Below are positions 8,881 to 17,565 of a stretch of 64,000 nucleotides of DNA, one piece after another. Position 1 is the first letter of the stretch, and each line of letters opens with the position of its first letter. Source of the DNA: Acinetobacter corruptisaponis. Lineage in GTDB: Bacteria > Pseudomonadota > Gammaproteobacteria > Pseudomonadales > Moraxellaceae. Below the pieces are notes generated by a model. That model was given only the letters and a program-made list of their open reading frames with translations, was not told where the DNA came from and did no database searches. The translations under genes and the position numbers were made by a program. The DNA is taken from positions 1,793,962 to 1,857,961 of the forward strand of contig NZ_CP125669.1 in assembly GCF_030053775.1 (NCBI RefSeq), given 5' to 3'.

Positions 8881-10401
8881 ATGAGCCAAGACGATAAAAA
8901 ATGTCCTTTTAGCCACTTAACCACAGACTTTGGTGCTCCCGTTGTTGACAACCAGAATAGTTTAACCGCAGGTGCACGGGGACCCTTGCTTGCCCAGGAT
9001 TTATGGCTAAATGAGAAACTTGCCAACTTTGTCCGTGAGGTGATTCCTGAACGCCGTATGCATGCCAAGGGTTCAGGCGCATTTGGTACTTTCACCGTCA
9101 CCCATGACATTACCCAATATACCCGCGCCAAAATTTTTAGTGAAATCGGCAAGAAAACCGAGATGTTCGCCCGCTTTACCACCGTTGCAGGTGAACGCGG
9201 TGCGGCCGATGCGGAACGGGATATTCGCGGTTTTGCCCTAAAATTTTATACTGAGGAAGGCAACTGGGATATGGTGGGCAACAACACGCCTGTATTCTTC
9301 CTGCGTGATCCGCGTAAATTCCCTGACCTGAACAAAGCGGTCAAACGTGACCCGAAAACCAATTTGCGCAGTGCAACCAACAACTGGGATTTCTGGACCC
9401 TACTTCCAGAAGCGCTGCATCAGGTCACCATCGTAATGTCAGACCGTGGTATTCCTGCCAGCTACCGTCATATGCATGGTTTCAGTAGCCACACCTATAG
9501 TTTCATCAATGCAGCCAAAGAACGTTTCTGGGTGAAATTCCACTTTAGAACCCAGCAGGGCATTAAAAACCTGACTGATGCTGAAGCAGAAAGCATTGCA
9601 GGGAAAGACCGTGAAAGCCATCAACGTGACCTATTTGATGCGATTGAAAATGGTGACTATCCAAAATGGACGCTTTTTGTTCAGGTTATGCCAGAACAGG
9701 ATGCGGAGAAAGTGCCTTACCATCCATTCGACCTGACCAAGGTTTGGCCGCATGGTGACTATCCATTGATTGAAGTCGGTGAATTTGAACTGAACCGCAA
9801 CCCTGAAAACTTCTTCCTGGATGTGGAACAGTCAGCCTTTGCCCCAAGCAACCTAGTGCCTGGCATCAGCGCCTCACCAGACCGCATGCTACAGGCACGC
9901 CTGTTTAACTATGCCGATGCACAACGCTACCGTCTGGGTGTGAACTACCAACAAATTCCAGTCAATGCGGCACGCTGCCCTGTACACAGCAATCACCGTG
10001 ATGGTCAGGGCCGTATTGATGCCAACTATGGCGGTTTACCACACTATGAGCCAAACAGCTTTAACCAGTGGCAGGAACAACCCCAATACAGGGAACCTCC
10101 ATTAAAAATCAATGGTGATGCGGATTTCTGGGATTATCGTGAAGATGACCATGACTATTTCAGCCAGCCTCGTGCCCTGTTTGAACTAATGACACCTGAA
10201 CAACAGCAGGTCTTGTTTGGCAATACTGCCCGTGCAATGGGCGATGCGCTGGACTTCATCAAATATCGCCATATCCGTAACTGCCATGCCTGCCACCCTG
10301 CCTATGGTGAAGGGGTTGCAAAAGCACTTGGCATGACCGTTGCTGATGCCCAGGCTGCCCGTGAAACTGATCCAGCCCGTCACTTACCAAGCTTTCTTTA
10401 A
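8881..10401 (+). CDS. katA: Monofunctional haem catalase
   Basis: This cytosolic catalase converts hydrogen peroxide to water and oxygen. The translation has the distal catalytic histidine region [13 protein letters not shown] (normally F-x-V-x-H-D) and the asparagine region [15 protein letters not shown]. The proximal tyrosine lies in [17 protein letters not shown]. At 506 residues it belongs with small-subunit (clade 3) catalases. The N-terminus [16 protein letters not shown] is a family pattern. Unusually, the C-terminal region reads [18 protein letters not shown], where homologues usually show NC...ADPAYG; this creates a CxxCH sequence. The gene is monocistronic, with its own terminator. 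Confidence 0.95.
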   Translation: MSQDDKKCPFSHLTTDFGAPVVDNQNSLTAGARGPLLAQDLWLNEKLANFVREVIPERRMHAKGSGAFGTFTVTHDITQYTRAKIFSEIGKKTEMFARFTTVAGERGAADAERDIRGFALKFYTEEGNWDMVGNNTPVFFLRDPRKFPDLNKAVKRDPKTNLRSATNNWDFWTLLPEALHQVTIVMSDRGIPASYRHMHGFSSHTYSFINAAKERFWVKFHFRTQQGIKNLTDAEAESIAGKDRESHQRDLFDAIENGDYPKWTLFVQVMPEQDAEKVPYHPFDLTKVWPHGDYPLIEVGEFELNRNPENFFLDVEQSAFAPSNLVPGISASPDRMLQARLFNYADAQRYRLGVNYQQIPVNAARCPVHSNHRDGQGRIDANYGGLPHYEPNSFNQWQEQPQYREPPLKINGDADFWDYREDDHDYFSQPRALFELMTPEQQQVLFGNTARAMGDALDFIKYRHIRNCHACHPAYGEGVAKALGMTVADAQAARETDPARHLPSFL

Positions 10402-10416
10402 TTCCTGAGAATCCTT

Positions 10417-10443
10417 TAAAAAGCCATCTTCGGATGGCTTTTT
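10417..10443 (+). terminator. Rho-independent terminator after katA
   Basis: AAAAGCCATC and GATGGCTTTTT flank a TTCG tetraloop 16 bp after the katA stop, with a good T-run. Confidence 0.9.
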
Positions 10444-10474
10444 ACATTGAATTAGGCGACAATTTAGTCAAGCC

Positions 10475-10933
10475 ATGACTAGAAAAACAACCATGCAGCA
10501 TAAACTAGAGCAACTGATTCAGGCACATCACATTATCCTGTTTGATGCACAATGTGTGCTGTGTTCGGCCTGGGCCAATTTTATGATTAAAAATGACCAT
10601 CATCTTCAATTCAGGCTTGCATCTGTTCAATCCAGCCTGGGGCAACAACTTCTCAAAGAATATCAGCTTCCCACCGATCATTTTGAAACCATGGTACTGC
10701 TTGAAAAGGGCCAGCTTTATACCGAATCAACCGCTTTTTTACGCATTATTCAACGTCTGGACAACCCTTATGCCCTACTGAGATATGCTGGGGTGATTCC
10801 CAAAGCAATCCGCGACTTTGCCTATCGCCGCATTGCCTTAAACCGTTACGGTCTTTTTGGTAAAACCGACCACTGCTATATGGTCACGCCCGAGGTTCAG
10901 CAACACTTTTTGTTGGATGATGTACTTCAATGA
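10475..10933 (+). CDS. DCC-family (DUF393) thiol-disulfide oxidoreductase-like protein
   Basis: The translation carries the DCC signature near the N-terminus: LFDAQCVLCSAWANFMI, with an aspartate followed by a C-x-x-C pair. The 152-residue length and the ending FGKTDHCYMVTPEV are typical of this thioredoxin-fold-like family. Redox activity has been proposed for the family but is little tested. The start could be the ATG at 10475 or the one at 10493. The gene overlaps the following DoxX-like gene by ATGA, which suggests translational coupling. DCC and DoxX-like genes are often neighbours. Confidence 0.85.
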   Translation: MTRKTTMQHKLEQLIQAHHIILFDAQCVLCSAWANFMIKNDHHLQFRLASVQSSLGQQLLKEYQLPTDHFETMVLLEKGQLYTESTAFLRIIQRLDNPYALLRYAGVIPKAIRDFAYRRIALNRYGLFGKTDHCYMVTPEVQQHFLLDDVLQ

Positions 10934-11337
10934 AAAGCCCGATTGAAACGATTCAACACATTTTAAAGTTTTGCCAGTTGATGATCGCACTACTCTGGAT
11001 TTATCAGGGCCTGATTCCCAAACTGTTTTTTCAGGCCACTGGTGAGCAATACGTTTGGCAACAGTTATATGTACCCACCATTTATATTCCCTGGATGATT
11101 TCCCTGTCAGGCATCGCCGAGATTATTTTTGGTGGCCTATTTTTATGGATAACCCATCAGTATCTGCATTGGCTCAGCATCTTCAGTTTGACTGGATTAT
11201 TGGCTCTTATTTTGTTTATCTATCCAGAGCAAACCTATCAGGCGTTCAATCCTGTAGTGATGAATGTTGGACTTGCGAGCCTTTCCATCATTGCCTTATG
11301 CTGTATCAGGACACTACATGAAGCTAGGCCCGAATAA
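10930..11337 (+). CDS. DoxX-like membrane protein
   Basis: This 135-residue integral membrane protein has four predicted helices (about residues 15-32, 52-75, 78-95 and 105-125). The motifs LWIYQGLIPKLFF and SGIAEIIFGGLFL fit the DoxX-like family. Its start overlaps the DCC gene stop, so the two proteins are probably made together and may form a membrane redox unit; that is inference from context. Its 3' end overlaps the convergent metallo-hydrolase gene by 14 bp, so the two transcripts are antisense there. Confidence 0.8.
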   Translation: MKSPIETIQHILKFCQLMIALLWIYQGLIPKLFFQATGEQYVWQQLYVPTIYIPWMISLSGIAEIIFGGLFLWITHQYLHWLSIFSLTGLLALILFIYPEQTYQAFNPVVMNVGLASLSIIALCCIRTLHEARPE

Positions 11338-12376
11338 AGTGCCCCTCACGGATACAGTAAAAAGGGTTCACCAGTTTTGAAGAGGATTTCATGGCCTGCA
11401 TCAGTTCATGTTCTGGTGCATCACGGTCTTCATCGGTAAGTTGGAAAGTGCGATAGTGAATCGCCAGTGAACGGTGCGCATGCAGGTCCAGATGCGCATG
11501 AAAGGCATCCTGTGGATTCATATGCACATAACGCATCAACTGACGTGGCTCATAGGCGCCAATCGGCAGCAATGCAATTCTTGCAGCCCCATAGCGTTCA
11601 TAAATTTTCTTGAAATGACCTGCATACCCCGTATCACCCGCGAAAAAACAGTGGCCCGTTCTCGACAATAGTGAAAATCCGCCCCACAGCGCCCTGTTCT
11701 GGTCCCTGACACCACGTCCCGATGCATGCTGCGCTGGGGTATAGGCGATCTTTAATTCATCATGAAAGGGGATTTCCTGCCACCAGTCCATTTCAATGAC
11801 ATGCAGATGCTTCGGCAGATAGTGGCCATTGCCCAAACCTGTATAAATCGGCATTTCAAATTTCTGGTGCAGCCAGTCCAGGGTAGCCAAATCCATGTGG
11901 TCATAGTGGTTATGACTTAGCAACACTGCGTGGATGGTTGGAAGATGCTCCAGTGCAATGCCCGCTGGGCAAACCCGTCTGGGTCCCCGTCCCTGCTTTG
12001 GGCTGACATATTCACACCAGACTGGATCGGTTAAAAAATTATAGGGACCGATCTGGATCAAAATGGTGGCATGTCCCACAAACCAAATCTGCCAGTCATT
12101 CAGGCCGGCATGAGGGCGGTTTTGCGGCAACTCAAGCATCTGGTTACGCAGATTCGACTCATGGCTACGGTCAACATTCCAGGTAAAGGATTTACGTGTT
12201 GTCAGCCATTTTAGCAGCCCCTTACGGTCAAACGGTGTCAACGGTTTGTCCAGGTTGTAGAAACGGTCAATCCCACAGTGGTCAGAGGCCTCGTGTGGAA
12301 AAGGAGGTTTCCCCCAGGTATGGCTCAAGCAAGATTGTGTCGGCAATTGGTAGGTTAATGTCGGCTTATCTTTCAT
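11324..12376 (-). CDS. Metallo-beta-lactamase-fold hydrolase, NAPE-PLD/UlaG-like
   Basis: The H-x-H-x-D-H metal-binding motif is in LLSHNHYDHMDL, and a further metal ligand is in FAGDTGYAGHF. GHATILIQIG at the start of the domain and the late WGGFSLL strand are typical of the N-acyl-phosphatidylethanolamine phospholipase D-like branch. There is no clear signal peptide, so it is probably cytosolic. The substrate is unknown; many bacterial members act on phosphodiesters or lactones. The gene is convergent with the DoxX-like gene. About 415 bp of mostly non-coding DNA lies upstream. Confidence 0.85.
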   Translation of the reverse strand: MKDKPTLTYQLPTQSCLSHTWGKPPFPHEASDHCGIDRFYNLDKPLTPFDRKGLLKWLTTRKSFTWNVDRSHESNLRNQMLELPQNRPHAGLNDWQIWFVGHATILIQIGPYNFLTDPVWCEYVSPKQGRGPRRVCPAGIALEHLPTIHAVLLSHNHYDHMDLATLDWLHQKFEMPIYTGLGNGHYLPKHLHVIEMDWWQEIPFHDELKIAYTPAQHASGRGVRDQNRALWGGFSLLSRTGHCFFAGDTGYAGHFKKIYERYGAARIALLPIGAYEPRQLMRYVHMNPQDAFHAHLDLHAHRSLAIHYRTFQLTDEDRDAPEHELMQAMKSSSKLVNPFYCIREGHFIRA

Positions 12377-12791
12377 GTACTTCTTCTGTGGTGGAACCTG
12401 ATCGCTCGTGGGGCTGGGTTATATTGGCTTAGGATTATGGCTTATTTTTAAGGCTTTATCTTTTCCAGATCAAGATATGGCTTGGGACGATAACCTGGCC
12501 TTGACCTGCCTGATCCTTTAAAAACATGGCTTTCCATAATCGGTTCTTGATCCTAACATAAGGTCATTGAGTTATGCTGATTTTCTCTGGCTGAGTCAAC
12601 ACAATTTTACTGAACTCATAACGCCAAATGACAATTCAGCTAAACTTACAGGCATAGCGTTTTAATATATTTTTTATATTTTAGAAAAAAGCATATTGTC
12701 TAGAAAAGCAGCTACTATATAATGCGGCCATGAGAATTATTTTTTAATACTTTAATTAAGAATAACAGTAAGACACACACGGACAAGTCTT
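12377..12791 (+). other. Intergenic region between hydrolase and LysR gene
   Basis: This divergent region has no gene I can support. It must hold the promoter of the minus-strand hydrolase. A good sigma70-type promoter for the LysR gene lies at 12696-12723. Confidence 0.5.
12696..12723 (+). promoter_or_regulatory. Predicted sigma70 promoter of the HcaR-like gene
   Basis: TTGTCT and TATAAT are separated by 16 bp, giving a transcription start near 12730 and a leader of about 60 bases. Confidence 0.55.
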
Positions 12792-13688
12792 ATGGAATTA
12801 CGCCATCTACGTTACTTCATCACCGTCGCTGAAGAACTCAGTTTTAGTAAAGCCGCACTAAAGCTGCATACGGCGCAGCCCTCATTAAGCCAGCAGATCA
12901 AGGACCTTGAGGATGATATTGGCGTACAGCTCTTTCACCGCACCAAACGCAAGGTTGAACTGACCGAGGAAGGGCTGGTTTTTCTGGAACAGGCTCGCCT
13001 CACCCTGACACAGGCGGACAAGGCCATCACCATGGCACGGCAGGTGGCTGCGGCAAAAGTCCAGTACCTCAAAATTGGCTTTGTCCCTTCTGCTGAAATC
13101 CGTATTTTTCCCTATATTCTACCGCGCCTGAGGGTCAAGCTTCCCAAGCTGCAAATCCGCACTCTGAACCTGAAAGAGAATGACCAAATCGCTGAACTCA
13201 AGAAAGGTGACTTAGACATTATTTTTATTAATCAGGAGTTTCAAAATGATATTTTTGCCAGTCAGTTGATCCTGAAAGAACCCTTGGTGTTTATGCTCCC
13301 CAAACAGCATCCCCTGGCGCAATTAACTGAAATTCCAGTAGGGCAATTAAATGGGCTGGCCATAACCGTTCTGTCCCAAAAGCTTTCCCAGCCCCTGTTC
13401 GATACCATCACCCAGTACATTGAACAGCGACAGATTCAGTTTCAGACAATTTCCGAGGCCAACAGCATTGCGGAGAGTATTCAGGCAGTGCATTCAGGCC
13501 AAAGCTGTGCCATTCTGCCCTCCTATATGCAGGCACTGGCAACCGATCAGATTGTGATGCGCCCACTTAGTCATTCCCTCCCCTGTCTGGATGTGTTTTT
13601 CAGCTATAATAGACTTGAGCCCAGTCTGGCCACAGAGCAGTTTCTGGAAGAAATTCGGCAGGTATTTGAACTCGATATTCCTGCATAG
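12792..13688 (+). CDS. LysR-family regulator, HcaR-like
   Basis: The N-terminus MELRHLRYFITVAEELSFSK and HTAQPSLSQQIKDLE form the LysR helix-turn-helix. The effector domain begins LKIGFVPSAEIRIFPYILP, which is close to HcaR and related regulators of aromatic-acid catabolism (CatM and BenM share the MELRHLRYF start). The length of 298 residues is normal. No aromatic catabolic gene is adjacent, so the target is unknown. The gene is alone, with a promoter upstream and a strong two-way terminator after it. Confidence 0.88.
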   Translation: MELRHLRYFITVAEELSFSKAALKLHTAQPSLSQQIKDLEDDIGVQLFHRTKRKVELTEEGLVFLEQARLTLTQADKAITMARQVAAAKVQYLKIGFVPSAEIRIFPYILPRLRVKLPKLQIRTLNLKENDQIAELKKGDLDIIFINQEFQNDIFASQLILKEPLVFMLPKQHPLAQLTEIPVGQLNGLAITVLSQKLSQPLFDTITQYIEQRQIQFQTISEANSIAESIQAVHSGQSCAILPSYMQALATDQIVMRPLSHSLPCLDVFFSYNRLEPSLATEQFLEEIRQVFELDIPA

Positions 13689-13699
13689 TCCCAATGATG

Positions 13700-13733
13700 A
13701 AAAAGATAGCCGATTCAGTCGGCTATCTTTTTA
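13700..13733. terminator. Bidirectional rho-independent terminator
   Basis: AAAAAGATAGCCGA and TCGGCTATCTTTTT flank TTCAG. A-runs and T-runs on both sides let it serve the LysR gene and the convergent GST gene. Confidence 0.93.
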
Positions 13734-13737
13734 CCCT

Positions 13738-14352
13738 TTAGGCATTACTAAAAAATTCCGCAAACTTTTGGTAACTTGGTCGTTGCTTTATATTGTCAAG
13801 ATAACGTTCTATGGCTGGATGGGACTGAACTCCTCCCATTTTAAGCTGCCAGAACAGCATCGCGGCAACCGTCACATCGGCAGCGGTAAATTGCTGACCA
13901 CATAGATATGGATCAGCCTCGCTTAGCCCCTGAACAAAGGCCTGATAGGCATCCTGATAATCACCATATCCCACTGAGGATTTTTGTTCTGGCTTCACCT
14001 CCACGCCCAGCATTTGATTGGTGGAAGCCGCTTCCCACGGACCAGAGATAAAGAACAGCCAACGATAGTACAGGCCCCGTTTAGGATCATTCAATGCAGG
14101 TGCCAAACCCTTGTCCGCAAATTTATCCGCCAGATAGGCACAAATCGCATCCAGTTCATAGACCACCACCTCATCGTCCACCAATACGGGAACCTTTCCA
14201 AAAGGGTTGATCTTTAAGTATTCAGGGGTCTTCATTTCAGTTTGAAAGGCAACCTCAATGCGTTCACATTCAACGCCCAGTTCGATCAGCAACCAGTCCA
14301 CCACCACACCACGTGAATAATTATTGGTATAAAGTTTAAGTGCCATTTTCAT
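13738..14352 (-). CDS. Glutathione S-transferase family protein
   Basis: The protein has a thioredoxin-like N-terminal domain with the cis-proline motif NPFGKVPVLVDDE and the glutathione-contact region VVYELDAICAYLADKF. An all-helical C-terminal domain follows, with the N-capping motif FTAADVTVAAMLFW. It is 204 residues long. LYTNNYSRG near the start puts Ser or Asn rather than Tyr at the catalytic region, as in beta- or theta-like GSTs. It lies 45 bp downstream of a WYL regulator on the same strand, so the two may be one operon. The substrate is unknown. Confidence 0.88.
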   Translation of the reverse strand: MKMALKLYTNNYSRGVVVDWLLIELGVECERIEVAFQTEMKTPEYLKINPFGKVPVLVDDEVVVYELDAICAYLADKFADKGLAPALNDPKRGLYYRWLFFISGPWEAASTNQMLGVEVKPEQKSSVGYGDYQDAYQAFVQGLSEADPYLCGQQFTAADVTVAAMLFWQLKMGGVQSHPAIERYLDNIKQRPSYQKFAEFFSNA

Positions 14353-14397
14353 ATTTCCTTGCTTGTTGGTTTTATTTAAATCTAATTGTTTTGATTG

Positions 14398-15096
14398 TCA
14401 GTTTTTGTCAGTAGTCGAACGACAAACCTCCTGTGTCCACCATTGCTGAAAAAGTTGTTGCTTAAACTGTGGATACAGTTCCTGACTCAGGCTCAGTTGC
14501 TGAATCCGATCTATGCGAAAATGCCGAAACCCATCACGCAGTTCACACCAGGCAGCCAGCACGATACGGTCATTAAAATAGCCCAGTGCAAACGGCCACA
14601 ATATCCTTGAGCTTATCGTTTGCTGCTCATCGGCATAATCAACCAGGATTTTCACCTGCTGGCGAATGGCCAAGCGGACTTGCTCCACCAGTGCCTCATC
14701 CACAGGCAACCAGACATTGATCGCCCTTAAGGTGGTTTGCTGCAACAACTGTTGCCGATGTTCAGGCAGTACCGCATTTAACTTTGCCAATACAGAAGTA
14801 GAGGCCGATTTCAAGGCCTGATCAGGAATATAGTTCAACCAGTTCAGGGCAAGGACAATCGCCTCAATTTCGGTCTCATTCATGGTGATGGGAGGCAACA
14901 GGAAATCCTCCCTGAGCTGAAATCCCAACCCTGCCGCCGCCTCAATTTCCGCTCCCTGCGCCCTTAAGGTTTCAATATCACGGTAAACACTGCGCTGGCT
15001 AATCTGCAAACGCTCGGCCAGAACCTGTGCCGTCACAGGATAACGGTACTCCCTTAGCAGTTGTAACAGGTTGAGCAAACGGATTGAACGACTCAT
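14398..15096 (-). CDS. YafY-type HTH and WYL-domain regulator
   Basis: A winged helix-turn-helix occupies about residues 1-60 (LQISQRSVYRDIETLRAQG). A linker with LLPPITMNETEIEA follows, then a WYL-type ligand domain from about residue 120 (ILWPFALGYFNDRIVLAAWC). The usual W-Y-L triplet is degenerate here. WYL regulators sense small ligands or nucleic acids and usually control neighbours; the GST gene 45 bp downstream is the obvious candidate. The protein is 232 residues, the normal size. Confidence 0.85.
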   Translation of the reverse strand: MSRSIRLLNLLQLLREYRYPVTAQVLAERLQISQRSVYRDIETLRAQGAEIEAAAGLGFQLREDFLLPPITMNETEIEAIVLALNWLNYIPDQALKSASTSVLAKLNAVLPEHRQQLLQQTTLRAINVWLPVDEALVEQVRLAIRQQVKILVDYADEQQTISSRILWPFALGYFNDRIVLAAWCELRDGFRHFRIDRIQQLSLSQELYPQFKQQLFQQWWTQEVCRSTTDKN

Positions 15097-15168
15097 GACT
15101 TCCCTTTTATTATTATGCAGGGTAAGGCATCATTCCCCTTATCCCTAGTCAGGTCAATATTGTGTTGA

Positions 15169-15843
15169 TTAACTTTCAATCAAGGCTGAGGATGGCAATA
15201 CAGCTTGAAAATAGCCATGCAGGTCCTGAACTGAACTGACAATGGTCAGGGGCTGGTATTGCTGCAAGGTTTCCACACTATGCACCCCATAGCTCACCCC
15301 AATGCGCTGCATATTCAGGTTTTGCGCCATTTCAAGATCATAACTGGTATCACCCACCATAATGGCCCGCTCTACCGCCACACCTGTCTCAAGCAGGATT
15401 TCCTGCAACATTAACGGGTCAGGCTTTGATCGGGTTTCACTGGCAGCACGGGTAATGTCAAAAATATCGTGACTATTGGTTTGGTTCAGCACCCGATCCA
15501 GACCTTTGCGACTCTTACCTGTTGCCACCGCCAGCTTGATCCCCTGCCGTTTTAGGTCAGCCAATAGTTCCGCAACACCACCAAACCATGCATCATCTTT
15601 AGAGTTCGCAACATAATGGTCTGCATAGCATTGCAAAATATCCTGCTGTAAATGCGGCACCTGTGGAAACAGGATTTGCATCACCTCTGGCAGGCCCAGC
15701 CCAATAATGCTTTTCGCAGCCTCATTGGTTAAAGGCTGCTGGAACTGTTGCGCCGCATGTTGCAGGCTTGCCACAATTTGTCCCACTGAATCAAATAAGG
15801 TTCCATCCCAATCAAAAATCACCAGTTCGATATTTTGACTCAT
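15169..15843 (-). CDS. HAD-IA family phosphatase, phosphoglycolate phosphatase-like
   Basis: Motif I is VIFDWDGTLFDS, motif II is LAVATGKS, and motif III and IV are KPDP and MVGDTSYDLEMA. The cap is helical. These place it in HAD subfamily IA near Gph. The substrate could be phosphoglycolate or another small phosphate ester. Its start codon overlaps the rluC stop by ATGA, so it is translationally coupled to rluC, a common pairing in Pseudomonadales. The length of 224 residues is normal. Confidence 0.88.
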   Translation of the reverse strand: MSQNIELVIFDWDGTLFDSVGQIVASLQHAAQQFQQPLTNEAAKSIIGLGLPEVMQILFPQVPHLQQDILQCYADHYVANSKDDAWFGGVAELLADLKRQGIKLAVATGKSRKGLDRVLNQTNSHDIFDITRAASETRSKPDPLMLQEILLETGVAVERAIMVGDTSYDLEMAQNLNMQRIGVSYGVHSVETLQQYQPLTIVSSVQDLHGYFQAVLPSSALIES

Positions 15844-16772
15844 TTCTGCTTTCTCAACTCATTTAAAACCTGTTGCATGTCTTCAGGCATTGGCGCCTCA
15901 ATGGTTGGGTAGCCTGGAATTTGCAGACGCATGGCATGTAGGCACAAGCGTCTGGCCTCTGGACCAACGTAGGCGGTGCTGTGACCATATTTATCATCAC
16001 CAATAAGTGGATGACCAATACTTAAACCATGCACACGAATTTGATGGGTACGTCCTGACAAAGGTGAGGCATGCACCAGTGTTGCCGCCTTGAAACGTTC
16101 AACCACGTTCCACTCGGTTTTACTCGGCTTACCCTCTTTAGAGACACGCACACGGCGCTCGCCATTGGCAAGCTCATAGCGGAACAGCGGTGCATCAATC
16201 AGTTGCTGATCCAGACTGACCTGCCCCTTGACGATTGCCGCATAGGTTTTCTGGATTTTATGCTCACGCAGTAAATCCTGTAATAATTTTAAGGTACTGC
16301 GTTTCTTGCTGATCATCACCAAACCTGAGGTATCACGGTCAATACGATGGATCAGTTCCAGATATTTTTTACCTGTGGCGGCACGCAGGGCCTCAATCAG
16401 GCCATAGGCCACACCGCTGCCCCCGTGCACCGCAATGCCCGATGGCTTATTCACCACCAGCAGGCCCTCATCCTCATAGACCACACGACTCAACAGGCTT
16501 TGTGCCACACTGTCACTGACAGGAACCGCACTTTCATCTTTCTGTTCGTAGCGGATCGGGGCAACACGAACTTGGTCGCCAATTTCCAGACGGGTCTCGG
16601 CCTTTACCCTTTTTTTGTTTACACGGACCTGTCCCTCACGGATCAAACGGTAAATACGGCTTTTTGGAACACCTTTTAATCGGGTAAATAAAAAATTATC
16701 AATTCGCTGTCCAGCCTGATGCTCATCCACGTCAAACCAAGTGACACTTTGCCATTGCTGTGTAGAATTCAT
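15840..16772 (-). CDS. rluC: 23S rRNA pseudouridine synthase RluC
   Basis: RluC makes pseudouridines at 23S rRNA positions 955, 2504 and 2580 (E. coli numbering). An N-terminal S4 RNA-binding domain covers about residues 18-75 (QRIDNFLFTRLKGVPKSRIY). The catalytic domain has the aspartate in LIHRIDRDTSGLVMISK and the later HQIRVHGLSIGHPLIGD. The length of 310 residues fits. It heads a two-gene operon with the HAD phosphatase and is divergent from rne across nearly 800 bp, the same arrangement as in many gammaproteobacteria. Confidence 0.95.
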   Translation of the reverse strand: MNSTQQWQSVTWFDVDEHQAGQRIDNFLFTRLKGVPKSRIYRLIREGQVRVNKKRVKAETRLEIGDQVRVAPIRYEQKDESAVPVSDSVAQSLLSRVVYEDEGLLVVNKPSGIAVHGGSGVAYGLIEALRAATGKKYLELIHRIDRDTSGLVMISKKRSTLKLLQDLLREHKIQKTYAAIVKGQVSLDQQLIDAPLFRYELANGERRVRVSKEGKPSKTEWNVVERFKAATLVHASPLSGRTHQIRVHGLSIGHPLIGDDKYGHSTAYVGPEARRLCLHAMRLQIPGYPTIEAPMPEDMQQVLNELRKQK

Positions 16773-17565
16773 ACGCTCGATTCATCCAAGATTTGCTAAA
16801 TACGATTAAAAAATGATCATTTAGCTAAGTTATTTCACAAGAAACCTAAACTTAGCCCATAGGCAGATGCCGCAAGGTTTGATATATTCAGCGCACGGAT
16901 ACCGCCGTAAGTGAGCATCAAATCAGAAATTTTATTCAGTTGAAATTTCAAATTGATGAGATATTCACCAACAGCTCGGATAGGTCCTAAAGAATTATGC
17001 CGACGCCGAAGGCTTATTATATCGGCAAAAATGGCAAACTGTTGCGTTTAATTGTGCATCTGCACATAGGGTTTGTTGATATTTCAATGAACCCTACGGT
17101 TTGTCCAGAAAAAATATGTTGCCAACAAGTTTGTTGGCTATTAAACGTAAACTGATCCACATCAGACAATTTGCTCCCTGATGCCGCATTCAGGCTAAAG
17201 CGTTGATGCATTGGAACTGCCAGGCAAAGATACGATGATCATTCCGTATCGGGACGTCCAGATGGGGCGGCCTTAATGCTTAATGACAGTGAAAGTCATC
17301 ACATCCAATGCACCGCTCACCCGCCAGTGAAGCGCACAGGAAACTTGGATCATTTAGGGTCCAGTGATATATCACGGTGCCCAGGATTGAAGCAGGATTG
17401 CCGACATCGAAATAACCGTATCAGAACCCAGAACTGGATTTACAGTCAGTGGTTTCAGAGCTTCGCATATCAAAGCTGCTCCTGAGTCTTGATCACGCCA
17501 ATTTGATGTTTGCTCAAAAATAGCGAGCGAGTTGTTTGTGTGCATCACTATTAGGTGTCACACCC
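16773..17565 (+). promoter_or_regulatory. Long structured leader and promoter region of rne
   Basis: Almost 800 bp separate rluC from the rne start. Several hairpins can be seen on the plus strand: TGTGCA/TGCACA at 17053-17066, GGGTT...AACCC at 17069-17094, and GCCAACAA/TTGTTGGC at 17121-17138. RNase E is known to control its own mRNA through its 5' leader, and Pseudomonadales carry a conserved rne-II RNA motif there. I infer that this region holds that element but cannot confirm the consensus fold by eye. The short ORF on the minus strand inside it looks spurious. Confidence 0.65.

Noticed and set aside
17017..17211. 64-codon minus-strand frame between rluC and rne
   Set aside because: It overlaps the structured rne leader and its sequence follows the hairpins rather than a protein.
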